Shown here: positions 1-9,070 of the stretch, one piece after another
Layout: every line of letters begins with the position of its first letter
Numbering within the stretch: the first letter of the stretch is position 1
Source: Hemicentrotus pulcherrimus
Taxonomy: Eukaryota > Echinodermata > Echinoidea > Camarodonta > Strongylocentrotidae
Length of the DNA: 15,813 bases
NCBI GenBank assembly: GCA_003118195.1
Contig: BEXV01001412.1
Location: forward strand, 70,159-85,971
Direction: 5' to 3'
Translations under genes and position numbers: made by a program
The notes under the pieces: generated by a model
Told to the model about the DNA's origin: nothing
Seen by the model: the letters and a program-made list of their open reading frames with translations, nothing else
The model's database searches: none

Positions 1-15
1 GGGGGGGGGGGGGGG
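1..15. repeat. G homopolymer at left edge
   Basis: Fifteen consecutive G bases open the window, followed by another G-rich stretch to about 30. Together with the C run at the right edge and the N inside a third G run, this suggests that assembly or sequencing stops at G/C homopolymers. It may be a real G tract, but its length is unreliable. Confidence 0.8.
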
Positions 16-950
16 TTGTGGGGGGTTCGGACATATATCATGGGCGTCTATGTGTCCCAGGCATCTGTTCGAGTTGAGTCCTAATATAATCAATTCTGCA
101 AGCATACATGTCGAAAAGAAACCTATATGGAATAGCCTACATGGATATCAATATTCATGATTCAAACTACTGAGAACAGGGTAGGTCCTAGAATCCCCTT
201 CACAAACATCTTGTACATAACATGCAAAAATGTGAGCAGCAGGACATCCTCCTGTGTGTGTCCCTGTCTCCATTGCTATCTCCTTCTCTCCTTCTCATTC
301 ATCTCATCAAACTATCCATCTCAAGGGTCTATGGGTTATTCGTAGTCACGTTCTTATGAATATCGATTGGCACAGCATCTTTATTAAAGACATGCTCATG
401 TATTTACATGTATGTAGTTACTCGTAGTATGAAGGGAACACTGTACATTGTGGCGAAAATATAGATCAATCTTTCCAGACAGTCAGGTCTGTATAGAATT
501 ATTCACAAAATAAAGCCCATTTGTGCACAAGCGCCACTTGTCGTTGCATGAGCCTTCACACTGCAAAAAGCAGTGGAGTTTTGGAAGACATTTAAACAAA
601 AACTACAGAGGTGGGGTATTACATTTGGGTTTTTGTTGTCTTTATGGCTAGTAAAAGCCACATCAAGTGAGTGTTCATCAACATCTAATTATTATTTTGT
701 TGTTTAATATTTAAGTGTTTTTTAACCCATACTTTGACAAAGAAAGAAGATTTATCACTTATTGTGGTTGATAGAGGGGGAGATGAAGAAATGCTCTACT
801 GAGGTTTAATTCCTATCTGTACATGTACCAGTAGATAGAAAACAATAAAAATTGTGATCTGATTTTTGATTATTTTAACTCCCCTTATGTACATGTACTT
901 GTTATTATTTCATTCAAAACTTCTAGCACTTTACAAAGTGTGACAAATTA
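16..950. other. Non-coding, no gene seen (probable intron)
   Basis: This AT-rich stretch has only short chance ORFs without recognisable motifs or good flanking splice signals. It contains three TACATGTA palindromes (405, 820, 890). It lies downstream of the minus-strand kinase exon, so it is probably intron of that gene, but no exon of the kinase is recognisable here. Confidence 0.5.
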
Positions 951-1065
951 AAAGGGTAAGTCCACCCTGATATCAGGTTGGTTTTCATAAAGCATAAATA
1001 ATTAAACGAATCACTGAAAGTTTCACGAAAATCTTTAACACATAGATGCAGATGATTCACAGCAT
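951..1065. repeat. Dispersed repeat remnant (sea-urchin-like)
   Basis: The segment starts with AAAGGGTAAGTCCACCC and continues with CACTGAAAGTTTCACGAAAA. This order of blocks (AAAGGG, TCCACCC, a GTTG/ATAAA middle, then CACTGAAA-TTTCA-AAAATC) resembles a very abundant short interspersed sequence I recall from sea urchin genomes. The recognition is from memory. Boundaries are approximate, no target duplication is clear, and the family name is unknown to me. Confidence 0.4.
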
Positions 1066-3823
1066 TTATATGGTGCCATATACATGTACAGGTATGTCTG
1101 TTTGAAAATATTCAAAGACGCAGGCCCATCCTCTAAACTACAAAGCATTCTTGATAATGATCTAATTGGTCACAAGAAAATACGTCATTGTAGGTTTCAA
1201 ATAGACAGGTCTATAAAATGTAAAGGAAAATGATATTGAAATTTTCCACGATCAGGAGAGAAGTTTTAAAATTAAATTACTTTTTACATATTATGTAGCA
1301 CTAAGATGTCTATTTCTCTAAATAAGCATCCAGGCTTCTAACACAGCACTTTAACGTTAATGATCTGAGAGTGTCTTTATATTACGCTTGATTATAATGC
1401 TCTAAGCTCTGGCGTGGTATAGCAATCTAAATCCTGTCATCTGTCTAAGCCAAGACAATACTTATTAATGCCCAAGACACCTGATTGAGTCCACTAATGA
1501 ACAGACACAAACAATCTAGCTCTCTATTTCGTTTTTTTGAAAACAACCGTAAAGGTCTATCAATTTTCATAATATTGTCTGCTTATTTTACTTAAAAATA
1601 CAATAATACAAGAGTTAATACCCATTAATGGAAAAGAGGAATTGAATTTTCAAAAGCCAAAACAAAATGGCAAACAGTTAATACCAAGACTTCTCCAGGA
1701 TACAAAACAAAAACACAGCTCAATGCCCAGTGAGCTCCACACTCTGCAGCAAAACCAGAAGGCTGAAGCGACAAAACGATCACGGCACCACACCCATGCG
1801 TCTATTTTTGAGATACACCTAGAATAAACATAAATCCGATTTAGCACGTAGGTATAGCTGATGAATAGCATACTTCTTTTCCTTTGTGTTAATTGCAGGT
1901 GAAAATGTTGAGTTACTATTTTAAGCATCCGACGAGGCAGAAGGAAAATAAATTGATGCTAGAAATACGAAGCTTGGTGAGGCAGGTGAAAGAGACTTTG
2001 TTTGACAACTTCATTAGGAGATAATTGATCACAGGAGATCTTTACCTTGTCAAAACAGATGGCATTTGCGAGTTAAACAAAAGACTTCATATCTCAACTC
2101 TTGCTCTACTTATCTATGTACGAATAATTGGTGTGGATTCTTAGTGCTCAGTGATCAATCATACATTCATGTTTGATAAGATGCTAACATGAAAGAAGAA
2201 GAGAATAATTAATATTGCTTGGAGCCCTGTATTATTTGATTGATCAGTGGTTAGATATTACATTAAGAGTTTAGAAATTTATAAAGGTTATATAAGTCCC
2301 CTTTCGGTTATACATGTATACATGTATGTCTTTTTTTTGTTGTTATTTTACATTTTCAATCATATCACTAAAGTAAGTTATAAGAAAAAACATTAGAAAA
2401 TTCACAAATTTAATTTGATTTTTTTTTTCTCTTAAAAAATATAAGATTTTTGGATGTACTCATAAGTCATAACTTACATGTGATACAGCAATCAAATATA
2501 CTTTCAAATGTTATCTATATTTTCATTGGACACAAATCTTAATTTTCATTAATCTATTTTTTTCATATAATATCATTTTACACTGCATTAATGAATTTTC
2601 AGTAACCATATCTAATCAAAAAAAAGAAAAAGAAGATAGGAAATGAAAAAAAACCGGCAACATTCTACCCTACATACTACATACACTTCTTTGTTTTTTA
2701 ACACCCTTTCAGTTGTACATTTTGTCCGCATGGATTACATGTATGTACACAAAATAGTGCTTTCAAACATCTGGATCACACCATACCCATCCTCATTATC
2801 ACCTCCACCTCCCCCACCCCCGTATATTTTCCATAACAGAACATGGGCACAATAACCCCCATCAACATAAAACTTTCACCAGAGAAGCCTTGTAGACCCT
2901 ATTTGAGGCACACATCTTTGTCACCCTTAAGCTGTACGTCATACGAGGTATGAGAGGCATGGATGGGTTAGAGGACAAGAGGACATGAAGTCTCAGTAAT
3001 AACAACCTCAAAACAAATTCTCTGTGGTTGTGGACTAAATGGGTATTCCTTATAAAATTGGATATGAGCTTTGTTTCTTTCCACTTTGTTTTTAGACTGA
3101 AAGATTCCCCACTTGCAATGTGTAACTTCCATTCTTGATGGGTTGTCCTAAAACACTTTTTCTTGAGGATCCAATGCTAAGCAAATTAGTGAGATACTTA
3201 CTGAAAACCATGTCAACAAATCCCATGGTTTTCTTGGCTGATCGAATAATTCAATCCATCTTAAATATTTTGAATGTGTGCTCAAAAAGTCAGCCCAAAA
3301 CATAAATCTTTGCCTGACGTGTAAGTTTGCAATGCAGGGCAAAAGCACATCTTAAAATGGCTTAATCCTACAGAACATAAACTGTGAAGTTCCTTACATA
3401 TAGATATGCAAGACACAGATTCAAAATGAATGAAGATTGGAGATTTTTTGTGCCCTTTCCAATTCTTCCTATTGTGCTGTAATGTGCACTACAGAAAAAT
3501 GGCCTTGCCCTAAATATGTTGAAATTTAAGGCTTGTAGCTGTACTTTTCTTTGTTGCTTTATTTACAAAAAGCCTGTGGATAACAATCCTAATACCCATC
3601 TATGCTAAATGAAAGCTTCCTCTTCTACAGCTCTTAGTAAGTATTAAAAATTAATCAGGGCATCATTTCATGAAAAGGTCACAAGTTCAACGACATCCCA
3701 TTCAAATGCTTGTTAATATACACGCATTTCAATGGGTTCTTGGCAAACTTGCATTTATGATGGTTACATGAAACGCTGCCCTGACCAATTCTTAATTCTG
3801 AAACCATCTCCTGATTTTCATAC
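1066..3823 (-). other. Probable intron after the first coding exon
   Basis: The donor at 3823-3822 (minus strand, GTATGA) opens this region. I looked on the minus strand for the next PCTAIRE-kinase exon (the acidic GSDGE-like segment, the LNKRLSLP block, the PCTAIRE helix) and saw none. The ORFs at 1642-1827 (plus), 1650-1928 (minus) and 3148-3348 (minus) have no recognisable motifs and look like chance. Runs of A and T, a CCACC-rich tract near 2800-2822 and four TACATGTA copies (1081, 2311, 2319, 2736) are all I can point to. Confidence 0.55.
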
Positions 3824-3826
3824 CTT
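3818..3826 (-). other. Splice donor of the kinase exon
   Basis: On the minus strand the sequence reads AAG then GTATGA, with GT at 3823-3822. This matches the animal donor consensus and coincides with the end of the repeat-encoding sequence. Read-through into the intron gives a short unrelated tail and a stop. Confidence 0.75.
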
Positions 3827-4004
3827 CTTTTGTACCATTCGTGGTGCCGTTTGTGGTGCCGTTTGTGGTTCCATTTGTGGTTCCATTCGTACAGTGTGTG
3901 CCATTCTCCTCAATACTCATGCTCTCTGTCAACTCTGAAAGAGAGTCCTCAATGACGGAGTTGCTACGGAAGGATTGCGACAATCGCCTCTTTAATCGCT
4001 TCAT
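3824..4004 (-). CDS. CDK17: First coding exon of a PCTAIRE-family cyclin-dependent kinase (CDK16/17/18 type), partial
   Basis: PCTAIRE kinases are cytosolic or membrane-recruited Ser/Thr kinases, activated in vertebrates by cyclin Y-type partners, with roles in vesicle traffic, neurite growth and spermatogenesis. Only the N-terminal 60 codons plus one base are here. Residues 1-9 (MKRLKRRLS) and 18-34 (IEDSLSELTESMSIEEN) match the conserved N-terminus of vertebrate CDK17, and R6-R7-L8-S9 fits a basophilic (PKA-like) phosphorylation site. Residues 39-58 are five T-N-G-T units. The start is supported by an in-frame TAA at 4013-4011 on the minus strand and an A at -3. The exon ends in GAAG followed by GTATGA, a good donor, giving a phase-1 junction. 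The kinase domain must be encoded by exons outside the window. Family membership is confident; the paralogue name is less so because invertebrates usually have a single PCTAIRE gene. Confidence 0.85.
3831..3890 (-). repeat. In-frame 12-bp coding minisatellite (T-N-G-T x5)
   Basis: Five tandem 12-bp units encode Thr-Asn-Gly-Thr within the kinase exon (residues 39-58). The units differ in all four codons (ACG/ACA, AAT/AAC, GGA/GGC/GGT, ACC/ACA), and every difference is at a third position and synonymous. The repeat lies in the variable linker after the conserved N-terminal block. N-G-T is formally an N-glycosylation sequon, but the protein should be cytosolic, so glycosylation is not expected. 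Confidence 0.9.
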
Positions 4005-4348
4005 TTTGCTTTAGTCTTTAGTCTGCTACATACAGGGAAAGAGCCCTTGGTTTTTCAAACTCAGGCCTTGAGATGATGTGATCGTCCAAGCGCAGGGTCT
4101 ACTCAAGCAGTTGATCTAGGTATTTTTTATTTCCAAGAGTTGAAGAACACTATCTGATTCGTCCTGTACTATTCCCTTTTCCTGAGGTCCAATGCAATCT
4201 TGATGAGGTTCAAACTATCGGTAGGATCTGTCTGGTGAGTTTCCACTCTAGGGCCAATACTGCAGAAGAATGTGACGTACAGAAGACATCATGGTGTATT
4301 CAGCTGGTCTACAAGTACTGTGATTGAAACAGCTAGTGGTGGTCTCAG
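4005..4348 (-). other. Probable 5' UTR part of the kinase exon
   Basis: A strong acceptor ends at 4349 on the minus strand and no good donor is obvious between it and the start codon. The simplest model is one 525-nt exon (4348-3824) with 344 nt of 5' UTR. Minus-strand upstream ATGs occur at about 4292, 4289 and 4031, so either translation tolerates them or the real 5' boundary is nearer the start codon. A transcription start inside this interval is an alternative. Confidence 0.45.
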
Positions 4349-4380
4349 CTGATGGGAAGAAAAACAGGGGAGAGAAAGAA
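4349..4380 (-). other. Splice acceptor with polypyrimidine tract
   Basis: The minus strand reads TTCTTTCTCTCCCCTG, then TTTTTCTTCCCATCAG, a nearly uninterrupted pyrimidine tract ending in CAG at 4351-4349. It precedes the kinase start codon by 344 nt in the same orientation, which suggests an upstream non-coding exon joined here. Confidence 0.6.
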
Positions 4381-4527
4381 ACGAAGCTTTTAGAACATGA
4401 ACATTCTTTGACATTCAACAAAAAGTCTTAAAATATACATTTAGATTGTGTCCATAAGTACTTAATTATCAGTAGTGAAGGATGATTTATCTCACAGTGG
4501 CTTAACAACTGTAATGTACATGTACTA
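4349..4527. other. Short non-coding stretch between acceptor and transposon cluster
   Basis: Apart from the acceptor tract at its left end and one TACATGTA at 4517-4524, nothing is recognisable. If the splice model is right, this is the last part of the intron upstream of the first coding exon. Confidence 0.45.
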
Positions 4528-5017
4528 CCATAAATCTCTGAAATAAATTGAAAGTCGGGGGTGCGTCTTATACACAGGTACAATTTTTTTTTTTTTTTTT
4601 TTAAGTTTCGATTTATGCCCCTCCACCCGGCGCCTTGCCTGGCAATGTCTCCCAGCTCAGTAATCGGTGTGTTGACTCACCACCCAAAACTAGACAAACA
4701 CTCTAATTTGTCTATCATCTTGGTTTGAAAGTAATCTTTCTAACAGATCTCAATAGTCAATATGTAGGTTATAATAATAATTTCTCAAATTTTTCTTCTA
4801 TTACACACGGCTTACCACAAGGTTCTATCCTACATATGTAGGTACTGTACTGTTTTTAATTTACATTTATGATCTAACACATTCTTCTAAAACAACATTG
4901 TTACTATAATTTGTGACAAGTTCACAAGCACAAATCGGCGCCTTTAACTGCACCTCAATCTTTTAAAGATTTTTTTTTTTGCCCCCAAAATAGGGGTGCG
5001 CCATATACACATATACA
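4528..5017. mobile_element. Decayed TIR element, older relative of the element at 5020-5733
   Basis: The left end reads CCATAAATCTCTG after TA, then AAAGTCGGGGGTGCGTCTTA and a T19 run (4584-4602). The right end has GGGGTGCGCCATATACAC. These correspond to the end motifs of the neighbouring element (CCGTAAAT, GTGCGTCTTATACAC). The segment after the T run (TTTCGATTTATGCCC, 4606-4620) resembles the segment at about 5266-5283 of the neighbour. Its termini are eroded and it contains a reverse transcriptase remnant, so it is either a composite or was itself a landing site. The right boundary is approximate and it abuts the next element. Confidence 0.5.
4669..4917 (+). pseudogene. Non-LTR retrotransposon reverse transcriptase fragment
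   Basis: Translations in two frames give, in the correct order, WFESNLSNRSQ (4721-4753), GLPQGSIL (4809-4832) and LFLIYIYDL (4850-4876). These match the region around the (G)xPQGSxLGPLLFLIYINDL block of LINE-type (CR1/Jockey-like) reverse transcriptases. An in-frame TAG follows the first block, the frame changes between the second and third, and a TAA ends the third before a YADD-type catalytic motif could be read. It is a short dead fragment with no endonuclease or 5' part visible. Confidence 0.75.
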
Positions 5018-5019
5018 TA

Positions 5020-5733
5020 CCGTAAATCTCTGTGTATAAGACGCACTTTTTTTACCGTCGGGAAAATTCAAAAGTCGGGGTGCGTCGTATACACAGGTAC
5101 AGATTATTTCGAGTCCTCAAAATGCAACTTTTAATTGGTTTTCAAACATCTCTGTGTCTCAACATGAATTTCATAATGAAAACAAAGAATAGAATCTACT
5201 ATATGAAGTAAAACTACGCTCCTACTTTGAAGGGAAGAGATTTTGATTTTGATTTTTTTTTCAGTCTCGATAAATTATGCCCTTCGCAAAGCACTTTGCC
5301 GGCCGAAGCTCTCCCGTGTCTTCAGCTCACTCACCTGTATAATGCAGCTAAATACACAGGGACAACATGCACAGCAACAAGCTTAGTAAGAAACAATCTT
5401 TCATGTCCCTTATTTTACTTTTTGGCAATATGGTACAGATTTAGATCTAAATGCGGTAATTTGTGCCAATACATTGCAAAAGTAAAAGAAGGGGCCGTAT
5501 CCAGGACGCAAAGTCGCCATTTTAATCCATTTACTTTATACAGTTTTAGAAACTTCTGGGTATGGCAGCGGTGCGCGATAGCAGCACGGTCTAAGGCGCT
5601 GGCATTAGGAGTCAATCTATGTGTCGGCACGGGTCCAATCCTGACTTCAAATTTTTTTTTTTTTTTCTTTTTTAATTTCAAAAGTCGGGGTGCGTCTTAT
5701 ACACGGGTGCGTCTTATACACGGACATTTACGG
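5020..5733. mobile_element. 714-bp non-autonomous DNA transposon with 27-bp TIRs and TA duplications
   Basis: The left terminus (5020-5046) begins CCGTAAAT and continues into GTGTATAAGACGCAC. The right terminus (5707-5733) is its inverted copy, matching at 25 of 27 positions. TA dinucleotides flank both ends (5018-5019, 5734-5735), as expected for Tc1/mariner-like or other TA-targeting elements. Just inside, AAAAGTCGGGGTGCGTC occurs directly repeated at both ends (5070-5086, 5680-5696), and the left end can fold back as a hairpin (5031-5046 with about 5080-5095). No transposase is encoded: the 222-codon ORF over 5227-5895 runs past the right end and has no domain I recognise. The family is not named with confidence. 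Confidence 0.75.
5566..5648 (+). repeat. tRNA-Leu-like module (SINE head or tRNA pseudogene)
   Basis: TAGCAGCACGGTCTAAGGCG (5579-5598) resembles the box A region of tRNA-Leu, and GGGTCCAATCC (5631-5641) resembles box B. Between them CTGGC-ATTAGGA-GTCAA looks like an anticodon arm with UAG, and a long variable region follows, as in leucine tRNAs. The acceptor and T stems do not pair well, so it is not a functional tRNA gene. A T-rich run (from 5652) follows, resembling a Pol III terminator or SINE tail. It lies wholly inside the TIR element. Confidence 0.55.
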
Positions 5734-5735
5734 TA

Positions 5736-8196
5736 CATATTTCAAGATGGCCCATCGAAGGCTAGAATATGTGTACAGCCAGTCAAACGCCAAACACTGC
5801 AGCTGTCCAAATTTTATTTTCATACCAGAACACATTGCCAATTACTTCAATATAAATGTATCCCTCAATATAAATTTCATATTGTGAATATTTGACATAG
5901 GCAAAGGATAAGGTGACTTGAAACTTAAACACAAGCCAAATGTTGAGAGGGCAGTGTCAATGAATGGTTAGAACTATGCTCTAGAGGATCCTAGCTCTTT
6001 ACATTTCTCTGCACTGCTCTACATGATCAATGTCAACACCCTTCCATATATTGATCTTGGTATCTATTCATCAAGAAAGTGACCTCGCTTCACAATAGAG
6101 CAGGGACTGGTGTCTTCCATATATATATATACCTCTGTGCATGAATGTGTTCGGTACACTGAACCCTCAATAGAGTTCTTCTTCAATAGGCAAGAATAGT
6201 ACCAATGCACAAACAATGTATTACAGTAATTCTACTCTCTTTGTCTACATTTCCTATACCTACAGTATGACAGCATTATACTTATATCCGCTACAGTATG
6301 TCACTATCCAGTTATGATCTAAAATCCTCTGTATTTCCATTGATAAAAAACAAAGAATGGATAGCAATCAATCAGCAAACACACATGAGATCACACTTCT
6401 GCTCTAAAATCAGCATTTTATACAGACGGACAATAATGAGGCTTGTTTTAATGATCGTTCCTTGAAAACAAGACAGTTAGACTTATAACACAGCAGAACT
6501 CCAAAACAAGATGGCTTGTTTTTCATATTTTCACCTTGATAATGGAATGTCATGTATACTTTCAAAGGGAGTCAAAACCAAAAATATCCTTGCTCATCAC
6601 GAGTCCTATTCAATAACAACAACATGGCTAGAGCATCCTTAGAGTTTGCCTGGTTGTGACGTCCCTGCTAAGCTCCTCAACTGTTAACGAACCACGTCTG
6701 CATAACGGCCGTCGCTCATTACCTGGAAATTAGCGCTAAACGGGAGGAAAGACACAGCAACCTGTCCCGCAATATATCCATACATGCAAGGTTCTCTACA
6801 TGTACATTGTATATTCGTGCGTCAATGCACAAGGCAGAGTCATCTACATGTGTGCAGGCAATCCAAGTACAGTATGAGTCACCTCATAAAAGTTGAAAGC
6901 AGACTTGACTGTATGTATGCTCATTTCATTTGTTGATATTGGGTGAGCGCACCATGTCTGTGTTCTTTGGATGCAATGCAAATATAATATGTCTCAATGA
7001 AATTAAAAAATCAAAGTATTGCATGCTGGATATTGATAACAGAAGAGTTACTGAAGCTATCAGGCAAGTCATAATTATTTTAAGGTTTCCAAACTTTCCA
7101 TGCTAAACAAAGGCAGTGTACTATATACCTCATGTTTGTAGAAAATTGTTGATCTAAAAAATATATATATTCTCAAATCAGTAATACCAAATAGATTAAT
7201 TGAATGAAATAGAATTTAAAAAACGTATATTTTCAACAGATATCAGAAGTGGGGGACGTTGGCTCTTAAAGTGTTAACAGAAATAAAAGCTCTGGAAGGC
7301 TGTAAAACTATGCTCCAGAAGAAAAAAAAACCTGGAATTCTGCTTTATATTAGAGCTACAGCACAATATAAAGGAAATGCCTAAATTTTCACATTGGGCT
7401 ATAAATGTCTCCTTGCAGAATTCATTGCAGTAATATATATTCTGTTCCAAAAAAAAGTTAACAAAAACTAAAATCAGAAATAGATGATTAGTTGACTACA
7501 TACAGTTGGTAATGAATAGAAAACATTTTATTTAGAGCACTTGTGCAGTTAATATGTACACTGTACACAGCATAAACAAACTGAAATTGAAATTTTGAAA
7601 TGGGGGTTTGGAAAGAAAAGAAAATCCAAAATATATAAATGAAATAAAGTAATAATTCATTCATTCGTGATATATTAGTGTAGAAAAAGATATTTTAGTC
7701 ACAGGAGCTCCTATAAGAAAAAGTGTTATTGAAAAATGCTGATTTTGCCTAAAAAATTTGAACGCTTTACGCAAGTGCTCCTAAAAATGTCCATTGGGTC
7801 TATGAGAGGTTTCCATAGCCTCACTGCTCACATGTATTTTCCTCAGCACCGATGTACATGTTGGTGAGGATGTAGGCCTACATGTACTATTTACTTCATC
7901 AGAGCAGAAGATGGTCTATTTCACCTGCTTCTTGAGAAACATCTGCAAGAGTTTTTCTGTATTTCCTATCCCCAGGGGAGGCATTATATCATAACTTCAC
8001 CAATGCCTTTGGCTCCACAATTACCGGTCTGTTGTGTCAAACTCAGACAGCTTATTTTATCACAGATCAACAAAGACAATGAATGATGATTCTATTTCTA
8101 AAAGGAAGCAGAAGTGTGGCAAGGTGCAGACCCAGGATACGTTATACATGTAAGAGGGGGCCCATACATTTTTCCAATAATTGTTTTTATTATTCT
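5736..8196. other. Non-coding, no gene seen
   Basis: The stretch is AT-rich, with only short ORFs that lack motifs. It contains a short (AT)n run at 6119-6131, two TACATGTA copies inside about 6797-7886 and one at 8145, and a CpG-richer island listed separately. It may be 5' intron or upstream flank of the minus-strand kinase gene. Confidence 0.45.
6660..6770. promoter_or_regulatory. CpG-richer island with a possible minus-strand donor
   Basis: About nine CpG dinucleotides fall within 111 bp, whereas the neighbouring kilobase has few. Visible sequence words include TGACGTCC (CRE-like), AACCACGT, TAACGGCCGT and the palindrome TTAGCGCTAA. On the minus strand TTTCCAG is followed by GTAATG (GT at 6722-6721), which could be the donor of a non-coding first exon spliced to the acceptor at 4349. 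This is inference; no TATA box or start site is evident. Confidence 0.25.
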
Positions 8197-8211
8197 GGGG
8201 GGGGGGGGGNG
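8197..8211. other. G13-N-G homopolymer with an ambiguous base
   Basis: Thirteen G bases are followed by the only N in the window and one more G. This looks like an unresolved homopolymer length or a small gap, so the local sequence should not be trusted. Confidence 0.85.
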
Positions 8212-9070
8212 TAGCTACATGTACAAAACAATTAATCAACAAGTTATCTGAAGTATCACTTTCATTAGCTGGTAATAAATTAATTTCTGGTGGCCAAACA
8301 CATTGTTGCATATAGCTTTTATAGCAGTCATACAAATTGTTATATCAATCAAATAATTATGAGCCAGACATTTTGATACTCTTTCAAGGTTTCATTGGAA
8401 GATTACCAATGAATTTTTATTAAAATATCCAAGGAAAAAACAAATCAACGTTTCACACCAGAATAGACCGACATTGATGTTTACAAACCACAAGAACTCC
8501 ATCACTTTATGACAGGGAATGTGTGGAACAAAAGACATTGGCCATTCACACAAAGAGCAATTTGTGAGATTTAAGTCATTATTTTATTGGCAACTTAACT
8601 CTTCCTCTTTATTACTATGTGGACTTAAAATATTACTTAATATAGACTAAAGCGCATCAAAATTAGCTCATTTCTTAGCAAAAAAAAAAGAATTAATTTT
8701 TCAATCTCTTCTCAGGCATGTGCCATACGCACATAAAAAGTGCAAAGCTCGCAGATTGGTGGGCTTTTTTCCCTCAAGTGAACATCTGCAAAAACGGGTG
8801 AGATATGAATCACGATTCGAATCTTGCTTTTTCACATGTGTGAATCTGCCTATAATGTATTGGTCCTATAAATGGAAATGGACACCGAGAAATAGGAGTG
8901 TCGATGTTAGACTCGATGTTGATGCAGGAATCGTCAAACATTGTTAATAATCAACCAACATCCGGAGTATGGTTGAGGAAATGCCAGAAAGGACTCAAAT
9001 AGAGAGCTCAGGATTCAGGGAATGTGCAGCCGGTACGACTGAGAATGGTGAAGAGTGAAGAGCTGGTTAA
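8212..9070. other. Non-coding, no gene seen
   Basis: A 75-codon ORF at 8720-8947 (plus) lies in a locally more complex, CpG-containing stretch, but its translation shows no family motif. The 10-bp palindrome GATTCGAATC lies at about 8814-8823, and TCGATGTTAGACTCGATGTT repeats an 8-mer near 8900-8920. A CArG/MEF2-like word, CCTATAAATGG, occurs near 8865; it has seven A/T bases rather than the six of a true CArG box. Confidence 0.4.

Noticed and set aside
1642..1928. Overlapping ORFs on both strands near 1650-1928
   Set aside because: Neither translation shows a family motif. Both are short and have no convincing splice or Kozak context.
1..3823. Further kinase exons on the minus strand
   Set aside because: I looked for the conserved acidic, LNKRLSLP and PCTAIRE segments in reverse complement and did not see them, although tiny or divergent exons cannot be excluded.
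3732..3938. Plus-strand ORF with GAVCGAVCGSICGSI repeat
   Set aside because: It is the antisense shadow of the kinase exon and its 12-bp repeat; the minus-strand reading has the conserved family signature.
5020..5733. Functional tRNA-Leu gene
   Set aside because: Stems do not pair and the T loop is one base short relative to a normal tRNA; it is a derived module within a mobile element.
5227..5895. 222-codon plus-strand ORF over the transposon, longest in the window
   Set aside because: It crosses the right terminus of the TIR element into flanking DNA, reads through the tRNA-like module and a poly-T (poly-Phe) run, and shows no protein motif.
8812..8826. GATTCGAATC as a tRNA T-loop/box B
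   Set aside because: No box A upstream and no pairing acceptor or T stem; it is simply a 10-bp palindrome.
8720..8947. 75-codon plus-strand ORF in a more complex stretch
   Set aside because: No recognisable motif, no supporting splice signals, and a length expected by chance.
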